Of a stretch of 30,695 nucleotides of DNA, positions 7,901 through 15,107 are shown piece after piece. The stretch covers positions 1 to 30,695 of IMG/VR virus record IMGVR_UViG_3300046012_000185; one strand, written 5' to 3'. The notes beneath the pieces are model-generated. The model had not been told where the DNA came from and ran no database searches. It was given only the letters and a program-made list of their open reading frames with translations. Source of the DNA: a virus. Position numbers and translations under genes: made by a program. Position 1 is the stretch's first letter. Every line of letters begins with the position of its first letter.

Positions 7901-9932
7901 TGTGAAACAAGCCTTGCTAGCGGCTACTCTGGGTCAGCGCGTTACGGCCAGCGCTTTAACCGGAGACCGTAAGTGTAAAAGTAACCCTTACCCTTCTACG
8001 GGGCAAGATATCGTTGAATGGGGCCCATCGCACTGGTGGATGCAAGGTAACTTCTCCGTAGTAGTTCCTTCCCGTCTGTACACAATAGGCCGAGGACGAG
8101 ACGCCAACCCCCCAACAGGCTTGGGCGCAACTACCTTCACCGCGTGCACTAGTATTACCTCTAACTGCCTGTCTACTTTCACCAGTAATATTATGTGGTG
8201 CTGGGGGGCGGGTGGCGTCTGCGGTGTGGGCGGCGGGACCTCGATTGTAGACGCGCCTATTACCAATATTACTCTGGATTGCGCCTCAGCAACTAACATT
8301 ATCGGTTTACAAGATATGGTCTCTGGGGGGCGCTCGGGGGCCCACAATGTTAAGCTCGAAAACTGTGTTAACCAAAATTCTCGCGGGCTTCAGCTCGCCG
8401 GCACCAACTATCCCTCTACCACTACAGTAACCGTAACGCTGGGTTCTAATCTAGTAGCCGGTACGGGCTTTACGCCGGATATGCTGAATAACCAGATTCA
8501 GTTCTCCAGCCAAGCAGGAACAAACTATCACGTTACCGCCCGGACGCCTACGCAGTTAACGCTGGACGTCAACTACACCGGGACTACGAGCGCGGCAGCT
8601 ACGATAACTGTCTCAAATAGTTCAACCCAGAGCTCCGACTTTAGTGACCTATTCTTTAGTAGTGGCTCTGTTTGTGATCATACGGGCGTTCCGCTTCTGG
8701 TCAATACCGGCAGCGATACGAATTTTGGGCCACTTGCTATACAGCGGGTTATGGTAACAAACAGCTGTACTACCACCACTGAGCCCGACTACACCATACG
8801 CTTCAGCGGCACTAAGACCCGCTTCACCGATATTCACGTAGAGGGTTTCAACATAGCCGGTACAGTCTTCGGGTTAGACGCGCCGACGGCCGAAGTCTCG
8901 CTTGTAAACGTAGACTGCGGCGCGGTCAACACTACTACCGGGTCAACGACCAATCTTCTGCTGATCTCCAACGCCTTCACCGCCCGCGATATAAAGACTA
9001 CCAATCTGAAGTGCGTTGCGCCTAACCCAGTGAACCTGATACAGGACCAGATCAATAGCAATACCGTACCGTGGAGCAGCGAAGCCTCGATGGCGGAGTA
9101 TACCATTGGGCTGTCAAGCAACATTGTCCAAACTACCTCTGGCACTGTGACGAGCAAGCTTTACGGTATGCAGGTTTTAAGTAACTACGGCTTCAGTTCC
9201 ACAACCACTTGCTCCTCGGGAACGAACATCTTCCAGGCTGTAGCAAATACATTAAGTACTTGTATCAACGGAGTAGAAACAATCCGTTGGGGTAGCGCGG
9301 GCTCCAGGCTCTTTTCTACCTACGCGCTACAGTGGACTAATGGTACAGCAGGTGGCGGTACTGTTGATCTAACGGTACAGCGCAGCAATCCGCAGACTTT
9401 AAATATTGGGACTACCAGCGCTGATGGTAAAGGCTATATTGAAGCTTCAGCGGTTCGCGTGCTCAGCAACGCTACGTTCGGTACGGGCGGCAACGTCATT
9501 ACTACTACGGCGCTGACAGCCATTCCGGGCCTTAGCTGGACGATTCCCGCTGCCGCTCAGGCTTATGACCTGAATTGTAAACTGGCCTATACTCAGGCTA
9601 CCGCCGCAGCTGCCAACCAATTCGGCGTGCAGTTCAATACCACCGCACCCCAACATGGGTTGGGCTTCGGTCACACGCAGATTACGGTAGGTCCTCCCTC
9701 GACTTACACCGACGGCACCAGTTCTTCGCTTGCCGTTACCACTCCAGTATCGCTGGTAACGTTCACCCCCGGCGCTACGGCTACCGTGTACCAGTCGGAA
9801 TTACATGTTACGTTCTTAGCCTCTGGTTCAGGCACGGCCACTGTGAACATATTGGCGGCTACGGGAAGCATCGCCGATCTTCTCACGATTAATGCGGATA
9901 GCTCTTGCCGCATCGAAGTTACGAATAACTAA
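4908..9932 (+). CDS. Giant tail fibre / spike with signal peptide and two beta-helix regions, 1674 aa
   Basis: Probable receptor-binding or polysaccharide-degrading fibre. Residues 1-18 form a textbook Sec signal peptide (VRK, then a Leu/Ile core, ending GVALA before QNQ). Residues ~22-53 are a fibre N-terminal motif (TPNYHFNLPPHG, INSNFSTLDNLL). Residues ~94-329 are three repeats of about 80 residues, each ending near SPCGD..HALGWV.G.GF.C. Residues ~357-745 look like a pectate-lyase-type beta-helix (FGVDCTGLTDTSAALNTLF), ~820-935 resemble fibronectin III, ~975-1430 hold a second helix (ANGADPTDDCATVKQAL) and ~1510-1674 look like a jelly-roll tip. No catalytic residues can be named. The place, between neck terminator and sheath, is unusual for a fibre. 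The ORF could start at 4866, but the site at 4895 and the signal peptide favour 4908. Confidence 0.8.
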   Translation: MVRKILLLILLMTGVALAQNQTPNYHFNLPPHGSLNYDIPINSNFSTLDNLLKQGMVNSYTADPNPCTGLVWYNSTSGLYKLCSNGFPSVISTSGISFSVSGLLPLFSTSTGSSAITFTLLAAQANTVFGNFNSFPNTPSYNSISPCGDSSHALSFVGGTGFGCQALNAGTVTGLSSGNVGGLFNVSIANPNTAPSITFTAQNSPANSIFGNFTGSSLPPTNNLMSPCGDSAHALGWVAGAGFNCVTVSGGTITSLNVSNLSPLFNTNITNPNTTPSVTYTLSNAAANTLFGNFTGSSAGPIYNSISPCGDGTHALGWVAGTGFTCQAVGVLPSASAQGQVLVSAGAGTTYVAQTKPAINPLDFGVDCTGLTDTSAALNTLFTAINQREVDFPQTCQMRVDHQVVIQSQAAFVLKGLGDRPGVGGYGGPSIYGCNGSAGAVLYINRSGFGRIEGLGIYPKGNPGVSGCAASSFTGSVQVDSTGNPGVTTHKIIFDHVALTTSPQGGAITGYFGIKITDGGKQNGENIVLRNSWIHCQNSVGSFGWDNENGTSDKDAVEDSDIHGCFQGARLFGGNTTLKGNLFSANGNFSVFGSGGGSIWIGSCSSGPLNIVYNEETDGAQFINTDNDAGGGVGCTGGVNVIGNDMGVSDYDTANTYPINLGTTTGSYIVEGNQINLTQTPTTTVVGSKSQGTFGPQGTIILKGNTFQNNNGVALGFCCQSPGWQQGQFELGGAGFHFIVPTVSTTYDEVDYGTAKFGFPSPFKMFRATSTAGGINDDWTLENVTTNVPSNSTSFIIAHTAGQTGTAYAAIDGALSGLTLAPITAPGTPTLQQFGSAGTTSYSYVVCAVTSGGQVCSAVATTALGAATLNTTNYNEIQSNGTAGALKYCFYRTASAGTPNTTGLIKCIPAASFPLAKLGYTANTFGTSAGYFVDDKGLAGDGTTPQVGNTTGQLNLANLGKGNPLTTDGTSIKNSQIYVDASQFVGANGADPTDDCATVKQALLAATLGQRVTASALTGDRKCKSNPYPSTGQDIVEWGPSHWWMQGNFSVVVPSRLYTIGRGRDANPPTGLGATTFTACTSITSNCLSTFTSNIMWCWGAGGVCGVGGGTSIVDAPITNITLDCASATNIIGLQDMVSGGRSGAHNVKLENCVNQNSRGLQLAGTNYPSTTTVTVTLGSNLVAGTGFTPDMLNNQIQFSSQAGTNYHVTARTPTQLTLDVNYTGTTSAAATITVSNSSTQSSDFSDLFFSSGSVCDHTGVPLLVNTGSDTNFGPLAIQRVMVTNSCTTTTEPDYTIRFSGTKTRFTDIHVEGFNIAGTVFGLDAPTAEVSLVNVDCGAVNTTTGSTTNLLLISNAFTARDIKTTNLKCVAPNPVNLIQDQINSNTVPWSSEASMAEYTIGLSSNIVQTTSGTVTSKLYGMQVLSNYGFSSTTTCSSGTNIFQAVANTLSTCINGVETIRWGSAGSRLFSTYALQWTNGTAGGGTVDLTVQRSNPQTLNIGTTSADGKGYIEASAVRVLSNATFGTGGNVITTTALTAIPGLSWTIPAAAQAYDLNCKLAYTQATAAAANQFGVQFNTTAPQHGLGFGHTQITVGPPSTYTDGTSSSLAVTTPVSLVTFTPGATATVYQSELHVTFLASGSGTATVNILAATGSIADLLTINADSSCRIEVTNN
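5187..5894 (+). repeat. Three tandem ~80-residue coding repeats in the giant fibre
   Basis: Residues ~94-168, 169-248 and 249-329 repeat the order: LF with a Ser/Asn-rich strand, P.ITFT or PSVTYT, AN.(V/I/L)FGNF, SPCGD..HAL.(W/F)V.G.GF.C. Copies 2 and 3 are closest. Each has a conserved Cys pair (SPCGD and GFxC), which could form a disulfide outside the cytoplasm. Confidence 0.8.
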
Positions 9933-9941
9933 GGAGAATTC

Positions 9942-11378
9942 ATGGCCAGCTCCACACTGCCCCTAAGCAACATTGTTGACGTAATAGTCAGCGTAGCGCC
10001 CATCTCTCCGGCTACGCCTACCTTTAATCAGGGGCTGATCGTAGGCCCGAGCACGGTCATCCCTTCTCAGCAAGGCCAAACCAGCCCACGCTTGAGACAG
10101 TACACCTCACTGTCTCAGATGCTTCAAGACGGCTTTACGCTCACCAGTCCAGAGTATATTGCCGCTTCAATCTATTTTGGGCAAACTCCGCCCCCTCAGT
10201 TTCTTTGGGTTGGACGGCAGGACCTCACCAGCTTAGCCACCATTGCTCCGAACGGCGGTGCCCTAGGGGTTAACTATGTAGTAGGAGACACCTTCCTCAT
10301 TACTCATGCCGGAGCCAGCCTGGGCTTTGGAGTAGTGACGGCGGTAGGTGGCGGCGGCGTAGTTACCTCTATTGCTATCGCCACTATTAACGGCGTGCTT
10401 GCCGACGGTACGGGTTATGCCGTTAGCACTGCCAACGCCACCACCACCCTAACGGGCATCGGTAGTGGTTTGCAGGTGGACATCAACGCCGTCGGGGAGT
10501 CCCCGCTGGTTGCTCTACAGATTTGCCGCTCGGTTAATAATACCTGGTACAGCTGCTTTGTAACCAGCGCCGCGACGGCGGATCACCTAGCTATCGCTGC
10601 TTGGATTCAGGGAACCACCCCCGCCAGCTTCTATTTCTTCACCACGGGGGATACCGAAGTTCTGAATAACGTACCTAACAACATCTTCGCCCAGATGAAG
10701 GCCCTGTTGTATACCAGGGTTATGGGTATCTATAGCACAACCCAAAGCGGCGTATTCCCGAATAACATCTACGCGGGGGCGGCGCTCATGGGTACGGCTA
10801 TGGGCTTAAATACAGGGCTGGCGAACAGCTTCTTTGACATGATGTTCAAGACGCTGACGGGTATTGCCGTGGAGCCGCTTACGCAGACTCAGGTCAACGG
10901 CATTGCCGGCACGCCGGGGTCGGGCACGGGTAACAACGGCAATGTATATGTGAATTACGCCAGCGCTTACAGCATCACCATGTCCGGAACCGTCCCCAGC
11001 GGGCAGTTCTTTGATGAGATTCTGAATCTGGATATGTTGACTTCTGACATTCAGTTCTCCATCATCAATCTGCTTACAGGTAATCCCAGTATTCCGCAGA
11101 CTGATGCGGGTCAGACTCAGTTGCTCCACGCCGTTAACGGAGCTGCTGAACGTGCCCGTGTCAGAGGGTTCATTGCCAAGGGAACTTGGAACGGTGTCGG
11201 CATTCTTAACTTGATTGCCGGCGATGTCTTACCTAGCGGTTATCTGGCTCAGTCCCCCGCCTACAGCACACAAGCGGCTTCGGATCGTGCCTCCCGCAAA
11301 GCCATGCCAATCTATTTGGCAATTATCGAAGCCGGAGCGGTCCATTTTGTACTGATCGGCGTATACGTCCAGCGCTAA
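9942..11378 (+). CDS. Contractile tail sheath protein, DUF3383-like, with inserted beta module
   Basis: Likely the sheath subunit that contracts around the tube. The N-terminus (LPLSNIVDVIVSVAP, then GLIVGPSTVIP) and the early segment YTSLSQMLQDGF, PEYIAASIYFGQTPPPQFLWVGR match DUF3383 sheath proteins. The C-terminal half contains AAERARVRGFIAKGTWNG, GYLAQSP and a final beta segment, as expected for a sheath core. Residues ~101-185 are a glycine-rich beta module, also found in the connector and gpI-like proteins, inserted between QFLWVGRQDL and SPLVALQICRS. AAGGAG at 9931-9936 lies 5 bases before the ATG. The gene is followed by the tube gene, the usual sheath-tube order. Confidence 0.85.
   Translation: MASSTLPLSNIVDVIVSVAPISPATPTFNQGLIVGPSTVIPSQQGQTSPRLRQYTSLSQMLQDGFTLTSPEYIAASIYFGQTPPPQFLWVGRQDLTSLATIAPNGGALGVNYVVGDTFLITHAGASLGFGVVTAVGGGGVVTSIAIATINGVLADGTGYAVSTANATTTLTGIGSGLQVDINAVGESPLVALQICRSVNNTWYSCFVTSAATADHLAIAAWIQGTTPASFYFFTTGDTEVLNNVPNNIFAQMKALLYTRVMGIYSTTQSGVFPNNIYAGAALMGTAMGLNTGLANSFFDMMFKTLTGIAVEPLTQTQVNGIAGTPGSGTGNNGNVYVNYASAYSITMSGTVPSGQFFDEILNLDMLTSDIQFSIINLLTGNPSIPQTDAGQTQLLHAVNGAAERARVRGFIAKGTWNGVGILNLIAGDVLPSGYLAQSPAYSTQAASDRASRKAMPIYLAIIEAGAVHFVLIGVYVQR
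10242..10496 (+). repeat. GxGY beta module, copy 2 (in sheath)
   Basis: About 85 residues: GVNYVVGDTFLI, a Gly-rich strand pair (VVTAVGGGGVVTSIAI), DGTGYAVSTANATTTL and GIGSGLQVDI. It is the most divergent of the three copies. Edges are set by eye against copies at 2054 and 19161. Confidence 0.6.
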
Positions 11379-11389
11379 CGTTCTGGACG
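11366..11389 (+). other. Perfect 7-bp inverted repeat across the sheath stop
   Basis: CGTCCAG at 11366-11372 pairs with CTGGACG at 11383-11389 around a 10-base loop that contains the sheath stop codon. CGCTA (11373) can alternatively pair with TAGCG (11393). No T run follows, so a simple intrinsic terminator is unlikely. It may affect RNA processing or sheath/tube balance; this is inference. Confidence 0.45.
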
Positions 11390-11427
11390 CCGTAGCGAGC
11401 TAGAAACACCCTCAGGAGATGAACTAG

Positions 11428-11880
11428 ATGACGACCTACAGCTTTAAAGACACCACTGGCGCATTCGAACATCCCAATGTGGGGGAGTTTCAATTCGCTG
11501 GTCAAATTGGCATGGGAGAGTTTGTTGTCGTTATGGCCCAAGAACGCACCTCCCATGACATCGCCGCTGACGGAAACGTTATGGTCAGCTACTTGGCCGG
11601 AGACAACGGTAGCTTGGATATTCAGGTTCAACAGACCAGCGCCTTACACGCTTTCCTGTTGGCCTGGTTTAACACGGTTAAAACCGCTGCCGACAATCAG
11701 GATGTAGCAAACTGGGCAGCGGCTACCGTTACCTTACGAAGTCTTGTGGACGGCTCTACCCACGTTCTTACCGGCGTGAGCCCCAGCAAGATTCCCGACA
11801 AAACCTATGCAGCTCAGGGCGGCAAAGTAACCTGGCGCCTTATGGCTGCTGATGTACAGAGCGTAGTACTGGGGGTGTAA
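11428..11880 (+). CDS. Tail tube protein, DUF3277-like
   Basis: A 150-residue protein matching the DUF3277 tube style closely: TYSFKDTTGAFEHPNVGEF at the N-terminus, ERTSHDIAADGNVMVSYLAGDNG in the middle, then IQVQQTSALHAFLLAWFN and a C-terminal KIPDKTYAAQGGKVTWRLMAA. It would polymerise into the rigid inner tube through which DNA passes. AGGAG at 11414-11418 lies 9 bases before the ATG, and the gene follows the sheath after a 49-base spacer with an inverted repeat. The chaperone gene starts two bases after its stop. Confidence 0.85.
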   Translation: MTTYSFKDTTGAFEHPNVGEFQFAGQIGMGEFVVVMAQERTSHDIAADGNVMVSYLAGDNGSLDIQVQQTSALHAFLLAWFNTVKTAADNQDVANWAAATVTLRSLVDGSTHVLTGVSPSKIPDKTYAAQGGKVTWRLMAADVQSVVLGV

Positions 11881-11881
11881 G

Positions 11882-12373
11882 TTGAAGACGAAGGATGTCG
11901 AAATTAACAATAACCGGTACCAGTTACGGAAACTGGATGCTTTGGTTGCATCTTGGATTCTCAATCTGCTGGTTGTAACCAGCTCAAAGCTTCCTAAGCC
12001 TGACTCTGACGTTACGGTGGAACAGCGCGAGGAAATGGAAGCCGCCATGGACAGCATGAAAGCGGAAGATCGCGGGCGGCAAATGATCAAGTTCCTGTGG
12101 GCTATTGCCGGGGCAGAGTTAGACGAGGAGCGCTACCGCAAGATTCAGCTTCACGCTTTGCGCGTCTGTTCCTGGGTAAGTCCCGCTGGCAACTCGCCGG
12201 TCATTATGGCCGACGGAAGAATCACAGTTCCGGCTCTTGATGATAACCCGATGAGTCTTACACAGCTGATCGGGGAGAGCCTGGAATTTAACCTGTCCGT
12301 GTTTTTTCAAGGCGACGCATTGAAAGCCGACTCAAAGGACACGGCTTCGCAGCCGCTGAATGCGTCGAAATAG
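11882..12373 (+). CDS. Tail assembly chaperone (0 frame), 163 aa
   Basis: The position between tube and tape measure, and the sequence VEINNNRYQLRKLDALVASWILNLL followed by a helical acidic region, are those of phage tail assembly chaperones, which hold the tape measure before tube polymerisation. The start is TTG, preceded by GGGGGTG at the end of the tube gene. After about residue 146 the sequence becomes polar and weakly structured (ADSKDTASQPLNASK), as if the tail is only the unshifted end. A second open frame in -1 overlaps from 12292 and continues to 12528, which fits a shifted longer product as in the lambda G / G-T pair. Confidence 0.75.
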   Translation: MKTKDVEINNNRYQLRKLDALVASWILNLLVVTSSKLPKPDSDVTVEQREEMEAAMDSMKAEDRGRQMIKFLWAIAGAELDEERYRKIQLHALRVCSWVSPAGNSPVIMADGRITVPALDDNPMSLTQLIGESLEFNLSVFFQGDALKADSKDTASQPLNASK

Positions 12374-12528
12374 ATCCTTTTGTATGGCGGCTAGTGCTCC
12401 GTGGCCTCTGGTCGCATAGAGACTTGAGAAACGGAGTATATGACGTTGATGACCTGCTGGATGCTCACGAGGCTTTAGACTGGCAGGAAGCTAACGAAGC
12501 GATCATAAGGGAAAACCTTAATGGCTAA
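12292..12528 (+). CDS. Chaperone extension in the -1 frame (frameshift product C-terminus)
   Basis: The -1 frame opens after TAA 12289-12291 and runs to TAA 12526-12528, overlapping the tape measure start. It has no ATG and no ribosome binding site. Its translation contains ECVEIDPFVWRLVLRGLW, then NGVYDVDDLLDAHEALDWQ, in the style of downstream chaperone domains. If the shift occurs at 12301-12308 the joined product is 215 residues: 142 from the 0 frame and 73 from this one. This fills the 147 bases between the 0-frame stop and the tape measure, which would otherwise be empty. Expression by shifting is inferred from pattern; it has not been shown. Confidence 0.7.
   Translation, partial: PVRVFSRRRIESRLKGHGFAAAECVEIDPFVWRLVLRGLWSHRDLRNGVYDVDDLLDAHEALDWQEANEAIIRENLNG
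12301..12308 (+). other. Candidate -1 slippery site G TTT TTT C
   Basis: 0-frame codons TTT TTT (Phe141, Phe142) are preceded by G. It lies in the only part of the 0 frame where -1 is open (12292-12370). A-site re-pairing is perfect; P-site re-pairing from TTT to GTT has one mismatch, so this is not the canonical heptamer. Confidence 0.5.
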
Positions 12529-13912
12529 TGTAATGAACGAGTATTTGGTAGCTCTGGGTTGGCAAGTCAACCAGGGCGAGCTTCGGAAGTTTACCGAGGC
12601 TCTGCGCCACATGTCGGAGCAGGTTGAGCGCTATACCAATAACGAGTTCTATGGCATCGTCCCCAAGTTTGCCAAAGCTGGGGCCATGATAACTGGCGTG
12701 TTAGCCAGTATTGCAGCCGGCACGGTAGGGCTTCTAGCTCATACGGCTAAGGCAGACTTGGATTTTCAAGTGTTGGCGCGGCGCATGTTTATGACCGGCG
12801 ATGCTGCCAAGCAGATGAAGATAGCTACGGATGCGCTGGGCTACTCTCTGGAAGACATCATCTGGGGTCCTCCCGAACTGCGGCGACGTTATGCTACCCT
12901 GATCGAAGACCAGCGCAAGATGCAGTCTGGCTTGGGCCCGGACTTCGAAAAGCAGATGTTGATGATCAGAGACATCGGCTTTGAATTTACCCGGTTCGAA
13001 GTAGAGCTCCAGTACTTCGCTATGAATTTCGCTAAGTCTATGAGCAAGGCGCTGTTCGGCGATGAGAACGCCTTGTTACCTAAGCTGCGGGAATTCAATG
13101 ACTACTTCCAACAGCACATGCCGGAGATTGCCGACAAGATCACGTCCAAACTGGTGCCCGCGTTGAAGCAAGGCTGGGAAATATTGAAAGACGTGTGGGA
13201 CGTTGTGCAGAAGATATACGGCGCTTTTAAGTGGATGTACGAAACCTTCGGAGCCAAAACGCTAGGGGGCGCTGTAGTAGGCGGTTATCTAGGTGGGCCA
13301 ATGGGGGCAGTAGCCGGGGGATTCATGGGCGCGGTCGCTACGGCTACGGATGACTGGACTAAGCGAGCCCCCAATCCCATGGTAGCGGCTGGCCAGGTAA
13401 CACAGTACAAGCTTTTGGCGAAAGTGCTGGCGAGAAAGTACGGAGTTGACCCCTCGGTATTCGCTTCGCTTATTCAGCAGGAGTCAGGCTGGAACCCCAA
13501 CGCTACTAATAAAGATACTGGAGCGTTTGGCTTGGGTCAGTTTATGCCCGGTAACATGCATATGTACGGAATGAACGCTGGCATACCTGAGCAGAACTTG
13601 GAGATGTCCGCTCACTACCTGGGCGACTTGCTGAAGAAGTATCATGGCGATTGGAACCAGGTGCTGAAAGAGTACGGCGGTTTTTCTACCAAAGACCCTA
13701 GCGGCTACATTAACTCGATCATGGGCGGAGCCAAGCTTCATCCCTCCTCCTTCTCTACAGGCGGGGGCGGCGGGACTACGGTGAATGTAAACGTGGCCAA
13801 CTCCAACGCTAGTGCGCAGGAGATCGCTTCCACCGTCGAACGTACTCTAGATGCGCGGGACAAGCGGGTTAACCAGCGGCTAGCGGTACAGCTGAGCGGA
13901 GCTTACGCATAA
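12521..13912 (+). CDS. Tape measure protein with lytic transglycosylase domain, 463 aa
   Basis: Sets tail length and probably helps local cell wall opening. The N-terminus (residues 1-50) and long amphipathic helices to ~245 fit a tape measure; residues ~247-275 form a Gly/Ala hydrophobic stretch (GGAVVGGYLGGPMGAVAGGF) that may insert into membrane. Residues ~300-405 are an SLT/lysozyme-like domain: LIQQESGWNP with probable catalytic Glu321, then GAFGLGQFMP and YGGF. The C-terminal ~45 residues are a glycine stretch and a beta/helix tail. At 463 residues it is short, which predicts a tail of roughly 70 nm at the usual ratio of about 0.15 nm per residue. AAGGG lies 9 bases before the ATG. Confidence 0.82.
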   Translation: MANVMNEYLVALGWQVNQGELRKFTEALRHMSEQVERYTNNEFYGIVPKFAKAGAMITGVLASIAAGTVGLLAHTAKADLDFQVLARRMFMTGDAAKQMKIATDALGYSLEDIIWGPPELRRRYATLIEDQRKMQSGLGPDFEKQMLMIRDIGFEFTRFEVELQYFAMNFAKSMSKALFGDENALLPKLREFNDYFQQHMPEIADKITSKLVPALKQGWEILKDVWDVVQKIYGAFKWMYETFGAKTLGGAVVGGYLGGPMGAVAGGFMGAVATATDDWTKRAPNPMVAAGQVTQYKLLAKVLARKYGVDPSVFASLIQQESGWNPNATNKDTGAFGLGQFMPGNMHMYGMNAGIPEQNLEMSAHYLGDLLKKYHGDWNQVLKEYGGFSTKDPSGYINSIMGGAKLHPSSFSTGGGGGTTVNVNVANSNASAQEIASTVERTLDARDKRVNQRLAVQLSGAYA

Positions 13913-14754
13913 TGGGGATCATCTCTGCGCTTGAAAGAGCCGAGCTAGACGCCTCCCATCTTCATTCGGGGTTTAGGCCGTGGCAGGTATACGCCACTCG
14001 TATTTCCCCTGCGGGAGTTGCGCTGTTCAATCTTATTACACTGGGTCAGTGGCGACCTCCCTTGTGGGGTAATCAGCCTCAGCTGGTGAGCTTGACCACT
14101 ACGCTTCCGGGGTTACCTAAGGCCACAGTTACTTCAAAAATTCTATTCGGAAATGAAATTGTTCCCGGAACTAGTAGCGGTGGCACACAGGAAGCCACTC
14201 CAGCGCAGTCTACTATCTATTTCTTCGATGCTGTGTTGCGGTTGGATCACGTAGAAGAAGTGGTTATCACTTCCCACCCGGTTCAAGATGGCGCGGCCAT
14301 CAGTGATCATGCCTTCGCTGTGCCCGCTCGCGTCCTACTGGAAGTCAAGTTCTCTGACGCTCAACAGAGCTACAACGTCAACCAGTATCGCGGAGGGACC
14401 ACTAAGTCCATAGCCGCGTATCAGGCTTTTAAAAGTATTAAAGACCAGCGACTACCTTGCAAATTGTCGACCAAGTTGAACACCTATAACAACATGATTA
14501 TTGAAAGCATGGCGGCCCACGAGACCAGAGATACCATATACTCATTGCACTTGTCCATTCGGCTTCAGCAGATCATCGTTGGTACCGTGTCGGTGAACAC
14601 GGTGAGCGCCCGTCCTGATCAGACCAGCACTACGAATCAAGGGACCAAGGCTCCCAACGCTCCCGCTCAGAATCTTCAATACCTTCAGGACGTGGCTAAC
14701 CCTGGTCAGTGGAACAGTAATAACAAGAGCAGCGGCGCGGTGCCGAGCAACTAA
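13912..14754 (+). CDS. Dit-like baseplate/distal tail protein, 280 aa
   Basis: Resembles the Dit-like N-terminal domain proteins of simplified contractile tails: FFDAVLRLDHVEEVVITSHPVQDGA and ISDHAFAVPARVLLEVKFSD, then a conserved segment SIAAYQAFKSIKDQRLPCKLSTKLNTY and TIYSLHLSIRLQQI. It would form a ring around the tube at the baseplate. The C-terminal 50 residues are polar and Asn/Gln/Ser-rich. Its ATG overlaps the tape measure stop by one base (TAATG), and the plug gene starts 5 bases after its stop. Confidence 0.78.
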   Translation: MGIISALERAELDASHLHSGFRPWQVYATRISPAGVALFNLITLGQWRPPLWGNQPQLVSLTTTLPGLPKATVTSKILFGNEIVPGTSSGGTQEATPAQSTIYFFDAVLRLDHVEEVVITSHPVQDGAAISDHAFAVPARVLLEVKFSDAQQSYNVNQYRGGTTKSIAAYQAFKSIKDQRLPCKLSTKLNTYNNMIIESMAAHETRDTIYSLHLSIRLQQIIVGTVSVNTVSARPDQTSTTNQGTKAPNAPAQNLQYLQDVANPGQWNSNNKSSGAVPSN

Positions 14755-14759
14755 AAAAT

Positions 14760-15107
14760 ATGAGCGCCCAGATCATACCGCTTACTCCGGACCCGAACCA
14801 AGTGTTCGAAGTGCCGTTGAACATTAACAATACGGTCAAGAGCCTTTACCTTACTCTGCGCTACAACGAACTGGCGCAGTACTGGTTTATGACGGTAAAG
14901 AACTCCCAAGGCGTCATCATCTTAGATTCCATACCGTTAGTCACAGGAAACGTTCCCAGTGGCAATATCCTGCGGCAGTTCGCTTATTTGGGTATAGGCT
15001 CGGCTTACGTGTTGAACGCCAGCGAAGTGGCAACCCCGGACTTCCCTAACAACAAGAATCTCGGAACGGATTTCGTTCTACTGTGGGATGATACCCCAGC
15101 AGCATGA
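14760..15107 (+). CDS. Baseplate plug protein (Pam3 gp18-like)
   Basis: A 115-residue beta-rich protein whose start MSAQIIPLTPDPNQVFEVPL, middle YWFMTVKN and end LGTDFVLLWDD resemble the plug domain described from the cyanophage Pam3 baseplate (Pam3_gp18). Such proteins sit at the tip of the tube before DNA release. It lies between Dit-like and hub genes, which is the order expected for this baseplate type. Its stop overlaps the hub start (ATGA). Confidence 0.75.
   Translation: MSAQIIPLTPDPNQVFEVPLNINNTVKSLYLTLRYNELAQYWFMTVKNSQGVIILDSIPLVTGNVPSGNILRQFAYLGIGSAYVLNASEVATPDFPNNKNLGTDFVLLWDDTPAA

Noticed and set aside
12368-12373. Frameshift at the TCG AAA TAG end of the chaperone
   Set aside because: Re-pairing would be poor compared with the TTT TTT codons at 12302; kept only as a fallback.
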